From positions 1,364,001-1,428,000 of the forward strand of contig NZ_NBIM01000001.1 in assembly GCF_002242685.1 (NCBI RefSeq): DNA of 64,000 bases, read 5' to 3'. The notes under the pieces were generated by a model. It saw only the letters and a list, made by a program, of their open reading frames with translations, was not told the DNA's origin and searched no databases. This document shows, one piece after another, positions 17,245 through 26,468 of the stretch. This DNA is from Oceanimonas doudoroffii. GTDB taxonomy: Bacteria > Pseudomonadota > Gammaproteobacteria > Enterobacterales > Aeromonadaceae. How positions within the stretch are numbered: the stretch's first letter is position 1; every line of letters begins with the position of its first letter. The translations under genes and the position numbers were made by a program.

Positions 17245-18741
17245 ATGACCACCATAGGACATCTCATCAACGGCCAGCTGGTCACCGAAAACACACGCAG
17301 CCAGAACGTATTCAATCCCGCCACCGGGGAGATCGGCAAGCAGCTTGATCTCGCCTCCACCAAAACGGTAGAGCAGGCCATCTCTGCGGCACAACACGCC
17401 TTTCCCACCTGGCGCAATACACCACCGCTGAAGCGGGCGCGGGTCATGTTCCGCTTCAAGGAGTTGCTGGAGCAGCACGCCGATGAGATCTGCAGGTTGA
17501 TCGGCGAGGAGCATGGCAAGATTGCCCATGACGCCATGGGTGAGCTGCAGCGGGGCATAGAAAACGTGGAATACGCCTGTGGCGCCCCCGAGCTGCTCAA
17601 GGGTGAGCACAGCAGGAATGTGGGCCCCGGCATCGACTCCTGGAGCGAGTTTCAGCCCATGGGCGTGGTGGCGGGCATTACGCCGTTCAACTTTCCGGTG
17701 ATGGTGCCGTTGTGGATGTTTCCCATGGCCATCGTGTGCGGCAACTGTTTCGTGCTCAAGCCGTCCGAACGGGATCCGTCATCCACCCTGTATATTGCCC
17801 AGCTGCTGCAGGAAGCCGGCCTGCCCGACGGCGTGATGAACGTGGTCAACGGCGACAAGGAGGCCGTCGACGCCCTGCTGCACGACGACCGGGTCAAGGC
17901 GGTCAGCTTTGTCGGATCCACCCCCATCGCCGAGTACATCTACCGTACCGCCAGCGCCAACGGCAAGCGCTGCCAGGCCCTGGGTGGCGCCAAGAATCAC
18001 GCCATTGTGATGCCGGATGCCGACATGGACAACGCGGTCAATCAGCTGCTGGGGGCGGCCTTTGGCTCTTCCGGCGAACGCTGTATGGCCTTGTCGGTAG
18101 CGGTGGCCGTGGGCGATGCCGCCGGAGACGCGCTGGTGAGCAAAATGACGCAAGCCATGCAAAAGCTCAAGGTGGGCCCCAGCACCGACAGCGGTAATGA
18201 CTTCGGGCCGGTGATCACCCGCCAGCACCAGGAAAAGGTGATCGGCTACATCAACAGCGCCGAACAACAGGGGGCCACCATCGTCGTGGACGGACGCCAG
18301 CCGAAGGTGCCCAACCATGAAAATGGCTTTTTCGTGGGCGGCACCCTGATCGATCACGTCACCCCCGAGATGACCAGCTACCAGGAAGAGATTTTCGGGC
18401 CTGTACTGCAGGTGGTACGGGTCGCCACCATGCAGGATGCCATGGATTTGATCGATGCCCATGAATACGGCAATGGCACCTGCATATTTACCCGCGACGG
18501 CGAGGCGGCCCGCTACTTCTCCGATAACATTCAGGTGGGCATGGTGGGCATCAATATTCCCCTGCCGGTACCGGTGGCCTATCACAGCTTTGGCGGCTGG
18601 AAGCGCTCCCTGTTCGGTGATTTGCATGCCTATGGTCCCGATGCCGTTCGCTTTTATACCAAACGCAAAACGGTCACTCAGCGCTGGCCGTCCGCAGGCG
18701 TACGTGAAGGGGCCGAGTTCTCCATGCCGACCATGAAGTAA
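17245..18741 (+). CDS. dddC: CoA-acylating (methyl)malonate-semialdehyde dehydrogenase DddC
   Basis: Enzyme of 498 residues that converts malonate semialdehyde, CoA and NAD to acetyl-CoA and CO2, finishing C3 breakdown from DMSP. Catalytic Cys280 lies in GSSGERCMA. The general-base Glu of hydrolytic aldehyde dehydrogenases is missing: the segment reads ALGGAKNHA (246-254), as expected for the CoA-dependent MmsA group. TPFNFP (146-151) also fits MmsA. It follows dddB by 58 bases and ends at a terminator, so dddT-dddB-dddC is one transcription unit. Confidence 0.94.
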   Translation: MTTIGHLINGQLVTENTRSQNVFNPATGEIGKQLDLASTKTVEQAISAAQHAFPTWRNTPPLKRARVMFRFKELLEQHADEICRLIGEEHGKIAHDAMGELQRGIENVEYACGAPELLKGEHSRNVGPGIDSWSEFQPMGVVAGITPFNFPVMVPLWMFPMAIVCGNCFVLKPSERDPSSTLYIAQLLQEAGLPDGVMNVVNGDKEAVDALLHDDRVKAVSFVGSTPIAEYIYRTASANGKRCQALGGAKNHAIVMPDADMDNAVNQLLGAAFGSSGERCMALSVAVAVGDAAGDALVSKMTQAMQKLKVGPSTDSGNDFGPVITRQHQEKVIGYINSAEQQGATIVVDGRQPKVPNHENGFFVGGTLIDHVTPEMTSYQEEIFGPVLQVVRVATMQDAMDLIDAHEYGNGTCIFTRDGEAARYFSDNIQVGMVGINIPLPVPVAYHSFGGWKRSLFGDLHAYGPDAVRFYTKRKTVTQRWPSAGVREGAEFSMPTMK

Positions 18742-18771
18742 CGCCTTGCAACGGGATTAACCAAACAATTT

Positions 18772-18810
18772 GAGCCGCATCTCCTTTGGGACATGCGGCT
18801 CTTTATTTTT
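18772..18810 (+). terminator. Rho-independent terminator of dddTBC
   Basis: A 9-bp stem GAGCCGCAT (18772-18780) with ATGCGGCTC (18793-18801) and a 12-base loop, followed by TTTATTTTT. It separates dddC from dddR, so dddR probably has its own promoter or is expressed by read-through. Confidence 0.88.
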
Positions 18811-18931
18811 ACGGTTATCGCCCCGAGGATAGGAAGGCCGGCGCCGATGACACATGAGCGGCGCCGCCAAAAGCAAGGTCGCTTGGCACACCATAATGGC
18901 TTTAAATGAAGCCTGGTCAGGGAAAGACACC

Positions 18932-19855
18932 ATGAAGAAACGGCTTCCGCCACTCAACTGGCTTCGCTCCTTTGAAGCCGCCGCCCGCCACCTGAGTTTC
19001 ACCCATGCCGCCAGTGAACTGAATCTGACCCAGGCCGCGGTCAGTCAGCAGGTCAAGGGCCTGGAGTCCCAACTGGGTACCTCCCTGTTTAAACGCCTGC
19101 CCCGAGGCCTGGAGCTGACGGATGCCGGACTGGCCTATTTACCGGCCATTCATGAGGCCATTCAACGGCTTTCCGTGGCCACCGATGAAATTTTTGGCCA
19201 GGGCCGCACCCATCAGCTAACGCTCAGGGTGAATCTGGTGTTTCTGACCTCCTGGCTGGCACCTCGCCTTGCCCGCTTCAGGGCGCGCCACCCCGAGATA
19301 GGACTGCGCTTCACCAGTAACATCTGGGTAGGGGAAACGGACAAGGAAGCGGACATGGAAATCCGCTATGGAAAAGGCACCTGGCCCGGCCTGACGTCTG
19401 ACCGGCTGACGCAAGACGAATTGTTTCCGGTCTGCAGCCCGAGCCTGGTGGAGGGAGCCTCGTCCCTGGCGTCCCTTGAGGCGCTGGCGCGCTACCCGCT
19501 ACTGCATGTTATCGGTTATGAAGAAGGCTGGGGCTACTGGCTGAATCAGACCGGCCATGGCCACGTGGACACTCCCAACGGGCTGCAGTTCGACACCCTG
19601 ATTTCGGCCATGGAAATGGCCGCCCAGGGGCTGGGATTTGCCCTGGGCAGAAGCTCGCTGGTGGAAGGCATGATAGCCAGTGGCCGGCTGATTGCTCCCT
19701 TCAGCCAAAAGGTAAAAACCTCGGAGGCCTTTCACCTGGTTTACCCCATGGATCAGTATATTCACCCCCATGCCGAGATCTTCCGCTCATGGATACTGGA
19801 AGAAGCCGCAGACCATGAACGGGAGCACCCGTCGCCCACCGCCACCCCGGCTTGA
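18932..19855 (+). CDS. dddR: LysR-type regulator of the ddd cluster (DddR-like)
   Basis: LysR regulator of 307 residues: winged HTH at about 8-66 (FTHAASELNLTQAAVSQQVK), then an effector domain of the GcvA/AmpR type (MEIRYGKGTWPGL). The frame is open 78 bases earlier, but the ATG at 18932 sits after AGGGAAAG and gives the family's N terminus (KKRLPPLNWLRSFEAAAR). Its position at the end of dddTBC matches dddR of Marinomonas, which activates dddTBC with DMSP. That role is inferred here by position. Confidence 0.82.
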   Translation: MKKRLPPLNWLRSFEAAARHLSFTHAASELNLTQAAVSQQVKGLESQLGTSLFKRLPRGLELTDAGLAYLPAIHEAIQRLSVATDEIFGQGRTHQLTLRVNLVFLTSWLAPRLARFRARHPEIGLRFTSNIWVGETDKEADMEIRYGKGTWPGLTSDRLTQDELFPVCSPSLVEGASSLASLEALARYPLLHVIGYEEGWGYWLNQTGHGHVDTPNGLQFDTLISAMEMAAQGLGFALGRSSLVEGMIASGRLIAPFSQKVKTSEAFHLVYPMDQYIHPHAEIFRSWILEEAADHEREHPSPTATPA

Positions 19856-19865
19856 CGGGTTCACG

Positions 19866-21203
19866 CTAACCTTCATTGCCCTTGCTCAGACATTCCCCCG
19901 CCTTCGGCTCCTGGTGCGGTTCTTGCGGCTCATGATCCCTGAAGATGTTTTCGATGGGCGTTTCACAAAAGTCATCGTTTCGAGGGTCAATATCCGAGAT
20001 AACATGAACGTCCGGACTGGTGGACACGAAGTGCTCCTGTCCTTCCAGGGGAATGGGTGGCTGACGGTACTGGCGATACAGGGTATACACCGCCATGAAC
20101 ACCAGGGTCAGGGACAGGGTATGAAACAAGGCTTCGGGACCGTACGACTCCATCAGCAAGGAGACAAAGAAAGGCCCCAACACGCTGCCAAATGCATAGC
20201 TCAGCATCAGCCCCGAGCTGGCGGTAATCACCTGGGATCGGTCCACTATGTCATGGGTAATCGCCACCGCGATGGGATAAATGGTTGAGCCCAGTCCCAT
20301 GCACACGCAGATGGCCGCCAACCTCAAGAGGAAGCTTTCATTCGCCAGGAAGGCGTTGGCAAGGCAAGCCACCACCGTCAGCAGGGTGACGATCAGCAAC
20401 ACATAACTTCGCTGCAGCCGATCGCAAATCCAGCCAACCGGCCAGGCCGTCAGCATGGCGGCCAGGATGGCGCCAAACATGTATAGGGCAATCTCGTCAT
20501 TGCCAAGCCCGGACAAGCTGGCGAACAGGGGCACCAGGCCAAAGAAGGTGCCCAGAAAAATCCCCACGATAAAAGAGGCCACCATGCCCAGCGGTGCGGT
20601 ATGGAATAGCGCCCACAAAGACATTTTGCTTTGCACCTCAACCAGTTCCGGTGAGTGCATTCTCGACAGAGACAACGGAATAATGGCGGCCATGATCAAA
20701 ATGGCAGACACCGACAGCAGCAGGTTGTCTGCAGGCTCGCCAAGGCCCAGCAGCAGCTGCCCGGCGGCCGAGGAACAGTACACCGCGACCTGATAGAGTG
20801 AAAAAATCTTGGCGCGATTGGCATTGGATGCCACCGCACTAAACCAGCTTTCAATCACAATATAGAGGGAGGCTATCGACAGCCCACCCACCACCCTGAG
20901 TCCGCCCCAGAGCAACAGGCTGTCTGATACCGAATAGAGCAATGCCGACATGGCCGCCAAAGATGCAAAGACGGAAAAGGCCCTGATATGCCCTACCCGC
21001 TTGATAACCTTCTCGGCATAGCAAGAGCCAATCACGAACCCCGCCGAATAGCACACCATGACCAGGCCGATACTGGAGGAGCTCGCCCCCAGGGCACTGA
21101 AGCGAAGGCCAAGCAGGGTAACGAGAAAGGCATTACCCACGAGCAGGAGGACAAGGCTGGCAAACAGTGCCAGCAGGGAAATAAAGATCAACCTCATTTG
21201 CAT
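19866..21203 (-). CDS. MFS permease (YcaD-like)
   Basis: Major facilitator of 445 residues, about 12 helices, with the charged loop YAEKVIKRVGHIR after helix 2 and a long polar cytosolic C-terminal tail (about 390-445, rich in D, E and P). It resembles the YcaD group, whose substrate is unknown. The ATG at 21203 follows GGACG and was preferred over a TTG one codon upstream. It is convergent with dddR with only 10 bases between the stops and no clear terminator. Sitting inside the onium island suggests export or uptake of a pathway compound, but this is only context. Confidence 0.78.
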   Translation of the reverse strand: MQMRLIFISLLALFASLVLLLVGNAFLVTLLGLRFSALGASSSSIGLVMVCYSAGFVIGSCYAEKVIKRVGHIRAFSVFASLAAMSALLYSVSDSLLLWGGLRVVGGLSIASLYIVIESWFSAVASNANRAKIFSLYQVAVYCSSAAGQLLLGLGEPADNLLLSVSAILIMAAIIPLSLSRMHSPELVEVQSKMSLWALFHTAPLGMVASFIVGIFLGTFFGLVPLFASLSGLGNDEIALYMFGAILAAMLTAWPVGWICDRLQRSYVLLIVTLLTVVACLANAFLANESFLLRLAAICVCMGLGSTIYPIAVAITHDIVDRSQVITASSGLMLSYAFGSVLGPFFVSLLMESYGPEALFHTLSLTLVFMAVYTLYRQYRQPPIPLEGQEHFVSTSPDVHVISDIDPRNDDFCETPIENIFRDHEPQEPHQEPKAGECLSKGNEG

Positions 21204-21319
21204 CAAACGTCCATGTCGTCGTCATTCACACATAACCGCATTAACCCTTGCTAATGCGACATATAGAATCTGCGGGACAATAATCAGCACACTCCCGGCG
21301 CCCTGCTTACTCCCAAAAG

Positions 21320-21349
21320 CATGGGCCTTGCCTGATGGCAAGGCCCATG
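21320..21349 (-). terminator. Strong hairpin terminator after the BetT-like gene
   Basis: A perfect 13-bp stem (CATGGGCCTTGCC, 21320-21332, with its complement 21337-21349) and a 4-base loop. On the minus strand it is followed by CTTTT. It ends the long minus-strand unit that includes the BetT-like, BCCT, epimerase-like and reductase genes. Confidence 0.82.
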
Positions 21350-21371
21350 GGATTATTTACCACAGTTAACG

Positions 21372-23450
21372 TTACATGTTAACTACAGGTTTACCTTGTT
21401 CCAGAATCCGGGTTTTGATGTCGTCGGAAACCGCCGCAACCGTGGCCTGACGACCGGCATGACTGGTGTGAGCCCGGTGCCCAGCTTCACTGATGTTATG
21501 CAGGAAATGCATGTGCTTCTGAAACTGACTCAGCACGTCGGCAATCACGCTGTCCTGGCTCCAGCCCATGATGCTGTAGCCCTTGCCACCTTCGGCCAGG
21601 TGCACCTCTGCCCGGTAATAGGTGCTGGCTGACGCGCCTTCCATCGCCACCGGCGTGGCGTGCTCGACCAGGTGAACTTCATAGCGGAAGTCATAATCGC
21701 TGCCGTTGCGAATAACGATCCTGGCAAAGCCGTCCCGGCCCTCAACCGATGCCTGCAGCTCACGATCGGCCGAGTAGGCATTGATCTCCTCGACGACCAT
21801 GTTCAGTGCGCTGGTCACAGTACCATTCAGGTAACCCTCGGCCTCTTTGGCATTGGGAAAGGTAGTCATATTCTGCAGTTGGGTACGCCAGTTAGGCGCG
21901 TGCCCCTGGGGCAGGTAGGCGGTAAAGGAGAACGCTTCCTGCTTGTGATAATCCACAATCAGCACCTTGAACAGGCCGTAGATGGCAAACATCAGAATAA
22001 TGCTGACCGGCAGTGCGGACACTATCGTCATGGTTTGCAAGGCACTGAGGCCGCCGGCATAAAGCAGCACAAAGGCAACAACACCTATGGTTGACGTCCA
22101 GAACACCCGCATCCAGTTAGGCGGATTGTCGGCACCATTACAGCTGAGGATGTTAATCACCAGCGAACCCGAATCCGCCGAGGTGACAAAAAAGATCACG
22201 ATAAGGCAGACGGCAATCGACTGGGTCAGGGTGCTGAACGGCAGCTGCTCCAGGAAGACAAACAGGGCGACGGACACATCATTGGTCACCTGTTGCCCCA
22301 GCTGGGTCAGGCCACTGTCCAGGATCAGGCTGATGGCGTTATTGCCAAAAATGGACATCCACAGCGCAACAAAACAGGTGGGAACCAGCAGCACCCCCAG
22401 CACAAACTCTCGAATGGTGCGTCCGCGGGAAATTCTGGCGATAAACATGCCCACAAAGGGACACCAGGCAAACCACCAGGCCCAGTAGAATACGGTCCAG
22501 CCGCCAATCCAGCTGGTTTCTTCGTAGGCATAGAGGTTAAAGGTCTTGCCCATCAGGCTGTTGAAATACTCGCCCAGATTCTGCACAAACATATTCATCA
22601 CCGGCACCGTGTTGCCGGCAAACAGCACAAAAAGCATCAATATCACGGCAATCGTCATATTGATGTTGGAAAGAATTTTTATGCCTTTGTTCAGGCCGGA
22701 CACGACCGATAGGGTAGCCAGCAGGGTCACCAGCATGATCAATACCGACTGCACGGTCAGCGAGGCCGGTATTGCCGGCACCAGATGATTGATGCCGGCA
22801 TTGATTTGAATGGCACCAAATCCCATGGAGGTCGCCACCCCAAACAGGGTGCCGCAGATGGCAAAAATATCGACAACATCGCCAATGCGGCCATAAATTC
22901 GTTCCCCGATCAACGGATACAGCACGGAGCGAACCATAAGGGGCAGCCCGTGCCGATAGCAATAAACCGACAGGATCAGCGCGATGATCACATAGATGGC
23001 CCAGGCGTGAAATCCCCAATGAAAAATGGTGATATTCAGTGCCTCTTTGGCGGCTTCCCGCGTGCCACCCTCCATGACCGGCGGATTCAGAAAGTGCATT
23101 ACCGGCTCCGCCACCCCATAGAAGACCAGGGCAATTCCCAGGCCCGCCGAAAACAACATGGCAAACCAGGTGGGGCGGCTGTATTCGGGCTTGGCATGAT
23201 CCGGCCCCAGCTTGATATCCCCATAGCGTGACAAGGCAAGGTAGATACAGATGAGGAAAATAAAGCCCCCCATCAGTATGTAATACCAACTGCCAAAGTC
23301 CGTTATTCCCTTTTGGACCGCATTAAAGGTTTGACTGGCCACATTCGGCCAGAACAATGAGAAAAACACGATCAGGCTGGCAATCACGGCGGAGCCGTAA
23401 AATACCACGGCGTTTAATCCGGGCTGAAACTCTTTACTGTTACTTTGCAT
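21372..23450 (-). CDS. BetT-type BCCT transporter with cytosolic regulatory domain
   Basis: Choline/betaine-type carrier of 692 residues: about 12 membrane helices in the first 500 residues, then a 190-residue cytosolic domain with the block STYYRAEVHLAEGG and QKHMHFLHN near its end, as in E. coli BetT, where the tail senses osmotic state. It has GLGIALVFYGVAEP instead of the GMGIG of the sodium-coupled group, so proton coupling is likely. The frame begins 30 bases earlier at 23480; I prefer the ATG at 23450, but both ribosome sites are weak. Choline, betaine or DMSP could be the substrate. Confidence 0.87.
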   Translation of the reverse strand: MQSNSKEFQPGLNAVVFYGSAVIASLIVFFSLFWPNVASQTFNAVQKGITDFGSWYYILMGGFIFLICIYLALSRYGDIKLGPDHAKPEYSRPTWFAMLFSAGLGIALVFYGVAEPVMHFLNPPVMEGGTREAAKEALNITIFHWGFHAWAIYVIIALILSVYCYRHGLPLMVRSVLYPLIGERIYGRIGDVVDIFAICGTLFGVATSMGFGAIQINAGINHLVPAIPASLTVQSVLIMLVTLLATLSVVSGLNKGIKILSNINMTIAVILMLFVLFAGNTVPVMNMFVQNLGEYFNSLMGKTFNLYAYEETSWIGGWTVFYWAWWFAWCPFVGMFIARISRGRTIREFVLGVLLVPTCFVALWMSIFGNNAISLILDSGLTQLGQQVTNDVSVALFVFLEQLPFSTLTQSIAVCLIVIFFVTSADSGSLVINILSCNGADNPPNWMRVFWTSTIGVVAFVLLYAGGLSALQTMTIVSALPVSIILMFAIYGLFKVLIVDYHKQEAFSFTAYLPQGHAPNWRTQLQNMTTFPNAKEAEGYLNGTVTSALNMVVEEINAYSADRELQASVEGRDGFARIVIRNGSDYDFRYEVHLVEHATPVAMEGASASTYYRAEVHLAEGGKGYSIMGWSQDSVIADVLSQFQKHMHFLHNISEAGHRAHTSHAGRQATVAAVSDDIKTRILEQGKPVVNM

Positions 23451-23526
23451 ATAAAGCTCGACTGTAGTGAGTCCGAACATACGGGCAATGATGAGCGTTT
23501 CACCAGGCTTCAGGCCTGATAAAGCC

Positions 23527-23550
23527 CGAAGCCTGCCATCGCAGGCTTCG
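23527..23550 (-). terminator. Intercistronic hairpin between the two BCCT genes
   Basis: A 10-bp perfect stem CGAAGCCTGC (23527-23536) with GCAGGCTTCG (23541-23550) and a 4-base loop. On the minus strand it is followed only by GGGCTTTATC, so it may be a leaky terminator or an RNA-stabilising hairpin rather than a full stop. Confidence 0.6.
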
Positions 23551-23572
23551 GCATCATCACCGGCAATACGGT

Positions 23573-25249
23573 TTATTTATGCTTCAACAAAACAGGTTTA
23601 TTTCCCTGAGCTATTTTTCCCTTCACAGGCTCATCCCTGAGTCCCTTGATAACAGAATAAGAGGCAACCAGCAGTACAATGGCAAAGGGAAGCCCGGTGG
23701 ACACCGTCATGGCCTGCAGCGCACTCATTCCGCCGCCCAGAATCAGTGCCACCACCACCACACCCGAGCTCATGCACCAGAATACCTTCTGGGGGATCGG
23801 CGTTTCCATCTTGCCGCCGGCCGCCATGGAATCCAGCACCAGAGCGCCAGAGTCTGCCGAGGTAATAAAGAAGATCACAATCAACATCATGGTGATGAAA
23901 GAGGTGATTTCGGCCAGTGGCAAGCGGTCAAGCATTACAAACAGCTTGAGGGGCAGGTCGGCTTCCTTCAATGCGGTGTAGCCGCCATTGAAATACATAT
24001 CCAGTCCCAATCCACCAAACACACTGAACCACAAAATGCAGACCGATGAGGGTATCAGCAGCACGGCAATCATAAATTCGCGCACCGTCCGTCCTCGGGA
24101 AATACGGGCGATAAACATGCCAACAAAGGGACTCCAGGCAACCCACCAGGCCCAGTAAAAGGCACTCCAGCCCGCCGCGAAATTCTGATCGCTCCGGCCA
24201 AAAGGATTGGACAGCTCGGGCAGAAAACCCAGATAGGCGATGAAAGAGTCACCAACGCCACCTATTATCTGCAAGGTGGGTCCCACCATCACCACCAGCA
24301 GCAGCAAAATTGCGGCCAGTATCATATTGATTTCAGATAGCTTCTTGATGCCAGCCTTGATTCCCAGCAATACCGAGACCAGGGCGCCTCCGGTGATCAG
24401 TATGGCAATGATGATCTGGGCCAGATCTCCATCGGGCAGGCCGAACAGGTAGTTCAGGCCGGAAGCGGTCTGTGCCGAGCCAAAGGACAGGGTGGGCGCA
24501 ATACCAAAGATCGTCGCCACGATGGCCAGCACATCAATCACATGCCCGGGCCAGCCCCAGATACGCTCACCCAAAATCGGGTAAAACATGGAGCGCATGG
24601 TCAGCGGCAGGCCTTTGTTAAAGGCGAACAGCGCCAGGGCCAGGGCCATAAAGGCATAAATACCCCAGGCGTGCAGGGCCCAGTGATATGCCGACGCCGC
24701 CATGCCCACACTGCCCGATGCGACGACATCTCCCGGAGTGCCTCCCAGCGGACTCCAGTCTGATCTGATGCCCTGTTCATTGACCACTGCCCCACCGTAG
24801 GAATCAAGGGCATGGGTCAGGGGCTCGGACACACCGAAGAAAATAAGACTGGTCCCCATTCCCGCCGCAAACAGCATCGAAAACCAACCCAGGTAACTAT
24901 AATCCGGTTTTGCATCCGTCCCGCCCAGCCTGACACTGCCCAGCCGAGTCACGGTCACCAGAATACAGACGAGCAAAAAGATATTGGCGGCCATAATAAA
25001 AAAGCCACTCAATTCAACCGTCAACCAGTCTCTCATGGTGACAAAAATAACTTCGGCAAGATCCTGAAACACGATAGAAAAGAACGCTATCGACAATACG
25101 ATAATACCGGCGGTAATAAATACTCGATTGTGTACATCAAAGGAAATGGGGCCAATGCTTGATTTTATATTATCCTGGCCAAGTTCATAGTCTGTTTCAA
25201 TACTGTTTACATGGCCATCGGGCGAGATCACTTTCTCTTTGTCAGTCAT
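23573..25249 (-). CDS. BCCT-family transporter, paralogue of the 6524-8161 carrier
   Basis: Carrier of 558 residues with about 12 helices and the helix FYWAWWVAWSPFVGMFIARISRGR. Its N-terminal segment (SPDGHVNSIETDYELGQDNI) closely parallels that of the carrier at 6524-8161, so the two are paralogues. Its glycine motif reads GMGTSLIFFG instead of GMGIG, which may alter ion coupling or specificity. The frame opens 84 bases earlier; the ATG at 25249 has AAGGAG eight bases upstream and was chosen. It follows the epimerase-like gene, separated by a hairpin. Confidence 0.9.
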   Translation of the reverse strand: MTDKEKVISPDGHVNSIETDYELGQDNIKSSIGPISFDVHNRVFITAGIIVLSIAFFSIVFQDLAEVIFVTMRDWLTVELSGFFIMAANIFLLVCILVTVTRLGSVRLGGTDAKPDYSYLGWFSMLFAAGMGTSLIFFGVSEPLTHALDSYGGAVVNEQGIRSDWSPLGGTPGDVVASGSVGMAASAYHWALHAWGIYAFMALALALFAFNKGLPLTMRSMFYPILGERIWGWPGHVIDVLAIVATIFGIAPTLSFGSAQTASGLNYLFGLPDGDLAQIIIAILITGGALVSVLLGIKAGIKKLSEINMILAAILLLLVVMVGPTLQIIGGVGDSFIAYLGFLPELSNPFGRSDQNFAAGWSAFYWAWWVAWSPFVGMFIARISRGRTVREFMIAVLLIPSSVCILWFSVFGGLGLDMYFNGGYTALKEADLPLKLFVMLDRLPLAEITSFITMMLIVIFFITSADSGALVLDSMAAGGKMETPIPQKVFWCMSSGVVVVALILGGGMSALQAMTVSTGLPFAIVLLVASYSVIKGLRDEPVKGKIAQGNKPVLLKHK

Positions 25250-25310
25250 TTCAAAGACTCCTTCATACTTAAAGCAAGTATTCCGAATAATCTTGATAAG
25301 GCGATTCATG

Positions 25311-25340
25311 CCTGAGCTGGCATGAATCGCCATGAGATCA
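25311..25340 (-). terminator. Intercistronic 12-bp hairpin
   Basis: GCGATTCATGCC (25311-25322) pairs perfectly with GGCATGAATCGC (25329-25340) around TGAGCT and overlaps the last codons of the epimerase-like gene. No T-run follows on the minus strand, so it is more likely a processing or stability hairpin than a true terminator. Confidence 0.5.
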
Positions 25341-26453
25341 GGAAATTACAAACAGGGGCTCTCCGAGCACACTTAGATAAGGAGACACTCCCAGACCCGG
25401 CGCATCGGTCACTGATGCAAAGCCTTCGCTGACAAAGTAACTTTCGTGGGACAGTTTGGGGCTGACATAATCGGCCAGATTGCACACGTTCATAATGGCG
25501 CCCTGCTCTGTCGAGGTAGCAAGGTGCATTAGGGCACTGGTGGTGATGTCACTGCCCCAGGTGTCTTCAATGACCATTTTGGTGCCAATTTCCAGGCACA
25601 GATCGCGAGCCCGGCGGGTGGCACTGATACCACCAAACTTGGACAGCTTCAGTGCCGCCGCATCCATGCAGCCCAGCTGATGCCCATGCAACAGGCTGTG
25701 AATATCATGCACGCTCTCATCCAGCTTCATGGGCAGGCCCGTGGTTTGCCGCACCACATTGCAACTCTCGATGGTGGCGCAGGGCTGCTCCAGCATCACA
25801 TCCAGTGATGACAAGGCGCGACCGGCACGAATGGCATCCAGCTGACTGGCGCAGCAGTTCCAGTCGCCAAATACCAGCGGGCCAGTTCCCACGGCGGCCC
25901 GCACCGCTTCCATTCGCTCCACATCCCGGCGCCAGTCATTGTCACTACCGAGCTTGACCTGGAATTGACGGATCCCTTGCTGATAACCTTCTTTGGCGAT
26001 ATCGGCCATTTTTTCCGGGTCGCTGCAGGTAATGGACTTGTATAACGGCAGCTTTTCGGTTTGCAGGCCGCCAAGCAGGCGGTACAGCGGCAACCCCGCT
26101 TCCTTGGCGGTCAGATCCCACAGCGCAATGTCGATGGCCGACTTGGCGTAAACGTGCCCGATCAGGTGCTTGTCCAGCTTACGCATCAGTGCTTCCGGAC
26201 CAATGGGATCCGCGCCGATCAGCACCTCGGCCATTTCCGAAATGGCAGGAATGACGCCATCGGCATAGGCGGGCAAATAGTGCGGAATGGGACAAACCTC
26301 ACCCCAGCCACAAATACCGGCATCCGTGTCGATTCTGACGATAATGGACGGTACCGAAAGGCAGACCTTGCCACCGGCCATGTAATAGGGCACATGGCTT
26401 TCCAGAGCGATTTTCCACACACTAACTTTGGTAATAGTTGTCATGATGTTCAT
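25338..26453 (-). CDS. Enolase-superfamily enzyme, betaine epimerase / hydroxyproline dehydratase-like
   Basis: Mandelate racemase/muconate lactonizing enzyme fold, 371 residues. Predicted acid-base lysines are Lys167 (FQVKLG) and Lys269 (ALKLSKFGG); metal ligands are Asp197 (GDWN), Glu222 (LEQPC) and Asp245 (LDES). The blocks IGHVYAKSAIDIALWDL and LKLSKFGG resemble 4-hydroxyproline betaine 2-epimerase (HpbD) and cis-3-hydroxyproline dehydratase. Both act by removing a proton next to a carboxylate. It starts 15 bases after the reductase gene and precedes two BCCT genes, so a betaine substrate is plausible. A second ATG at 26444 is an alternative start. Which reaction it performs cannot be told from sequence. 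Confidence 0.8.
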   Translation of the reverse strand: MNIMTTITKVSVWKIALESHVPYYMAGGKVCLSVPSIIVRIDTDAGICGWGEVCPIPHYLPAYADGVIPAISEMAEVLIGADPIGPEALMRKLDKHLIGHVYAKSAIDIALWDLTAKEAGLPLYRLLGGLQTEKLPLYKSITCSDPEKMADIAKEGYQQGIRQFQVKLGSDNDWRRDVERMEAVRAAVGTGPLVFGDWNCCASQLDAIRAGRALSSLDVMLEQPCATIESCNVVRQTTGLPMKLDESVHDIHSLLHGHQLGCMDAAALKLSKFGGISATRRARDLCLEIGTKMVIEDTWGSDITTSALMHLATSTEQGAIMNVCNLADYVSPKLSHESYFVSEGFASVTDAPGLGVSPYLSVLGEPLFVIS

Positions 26454-26468
26454 CCATGAAGGTTGATG

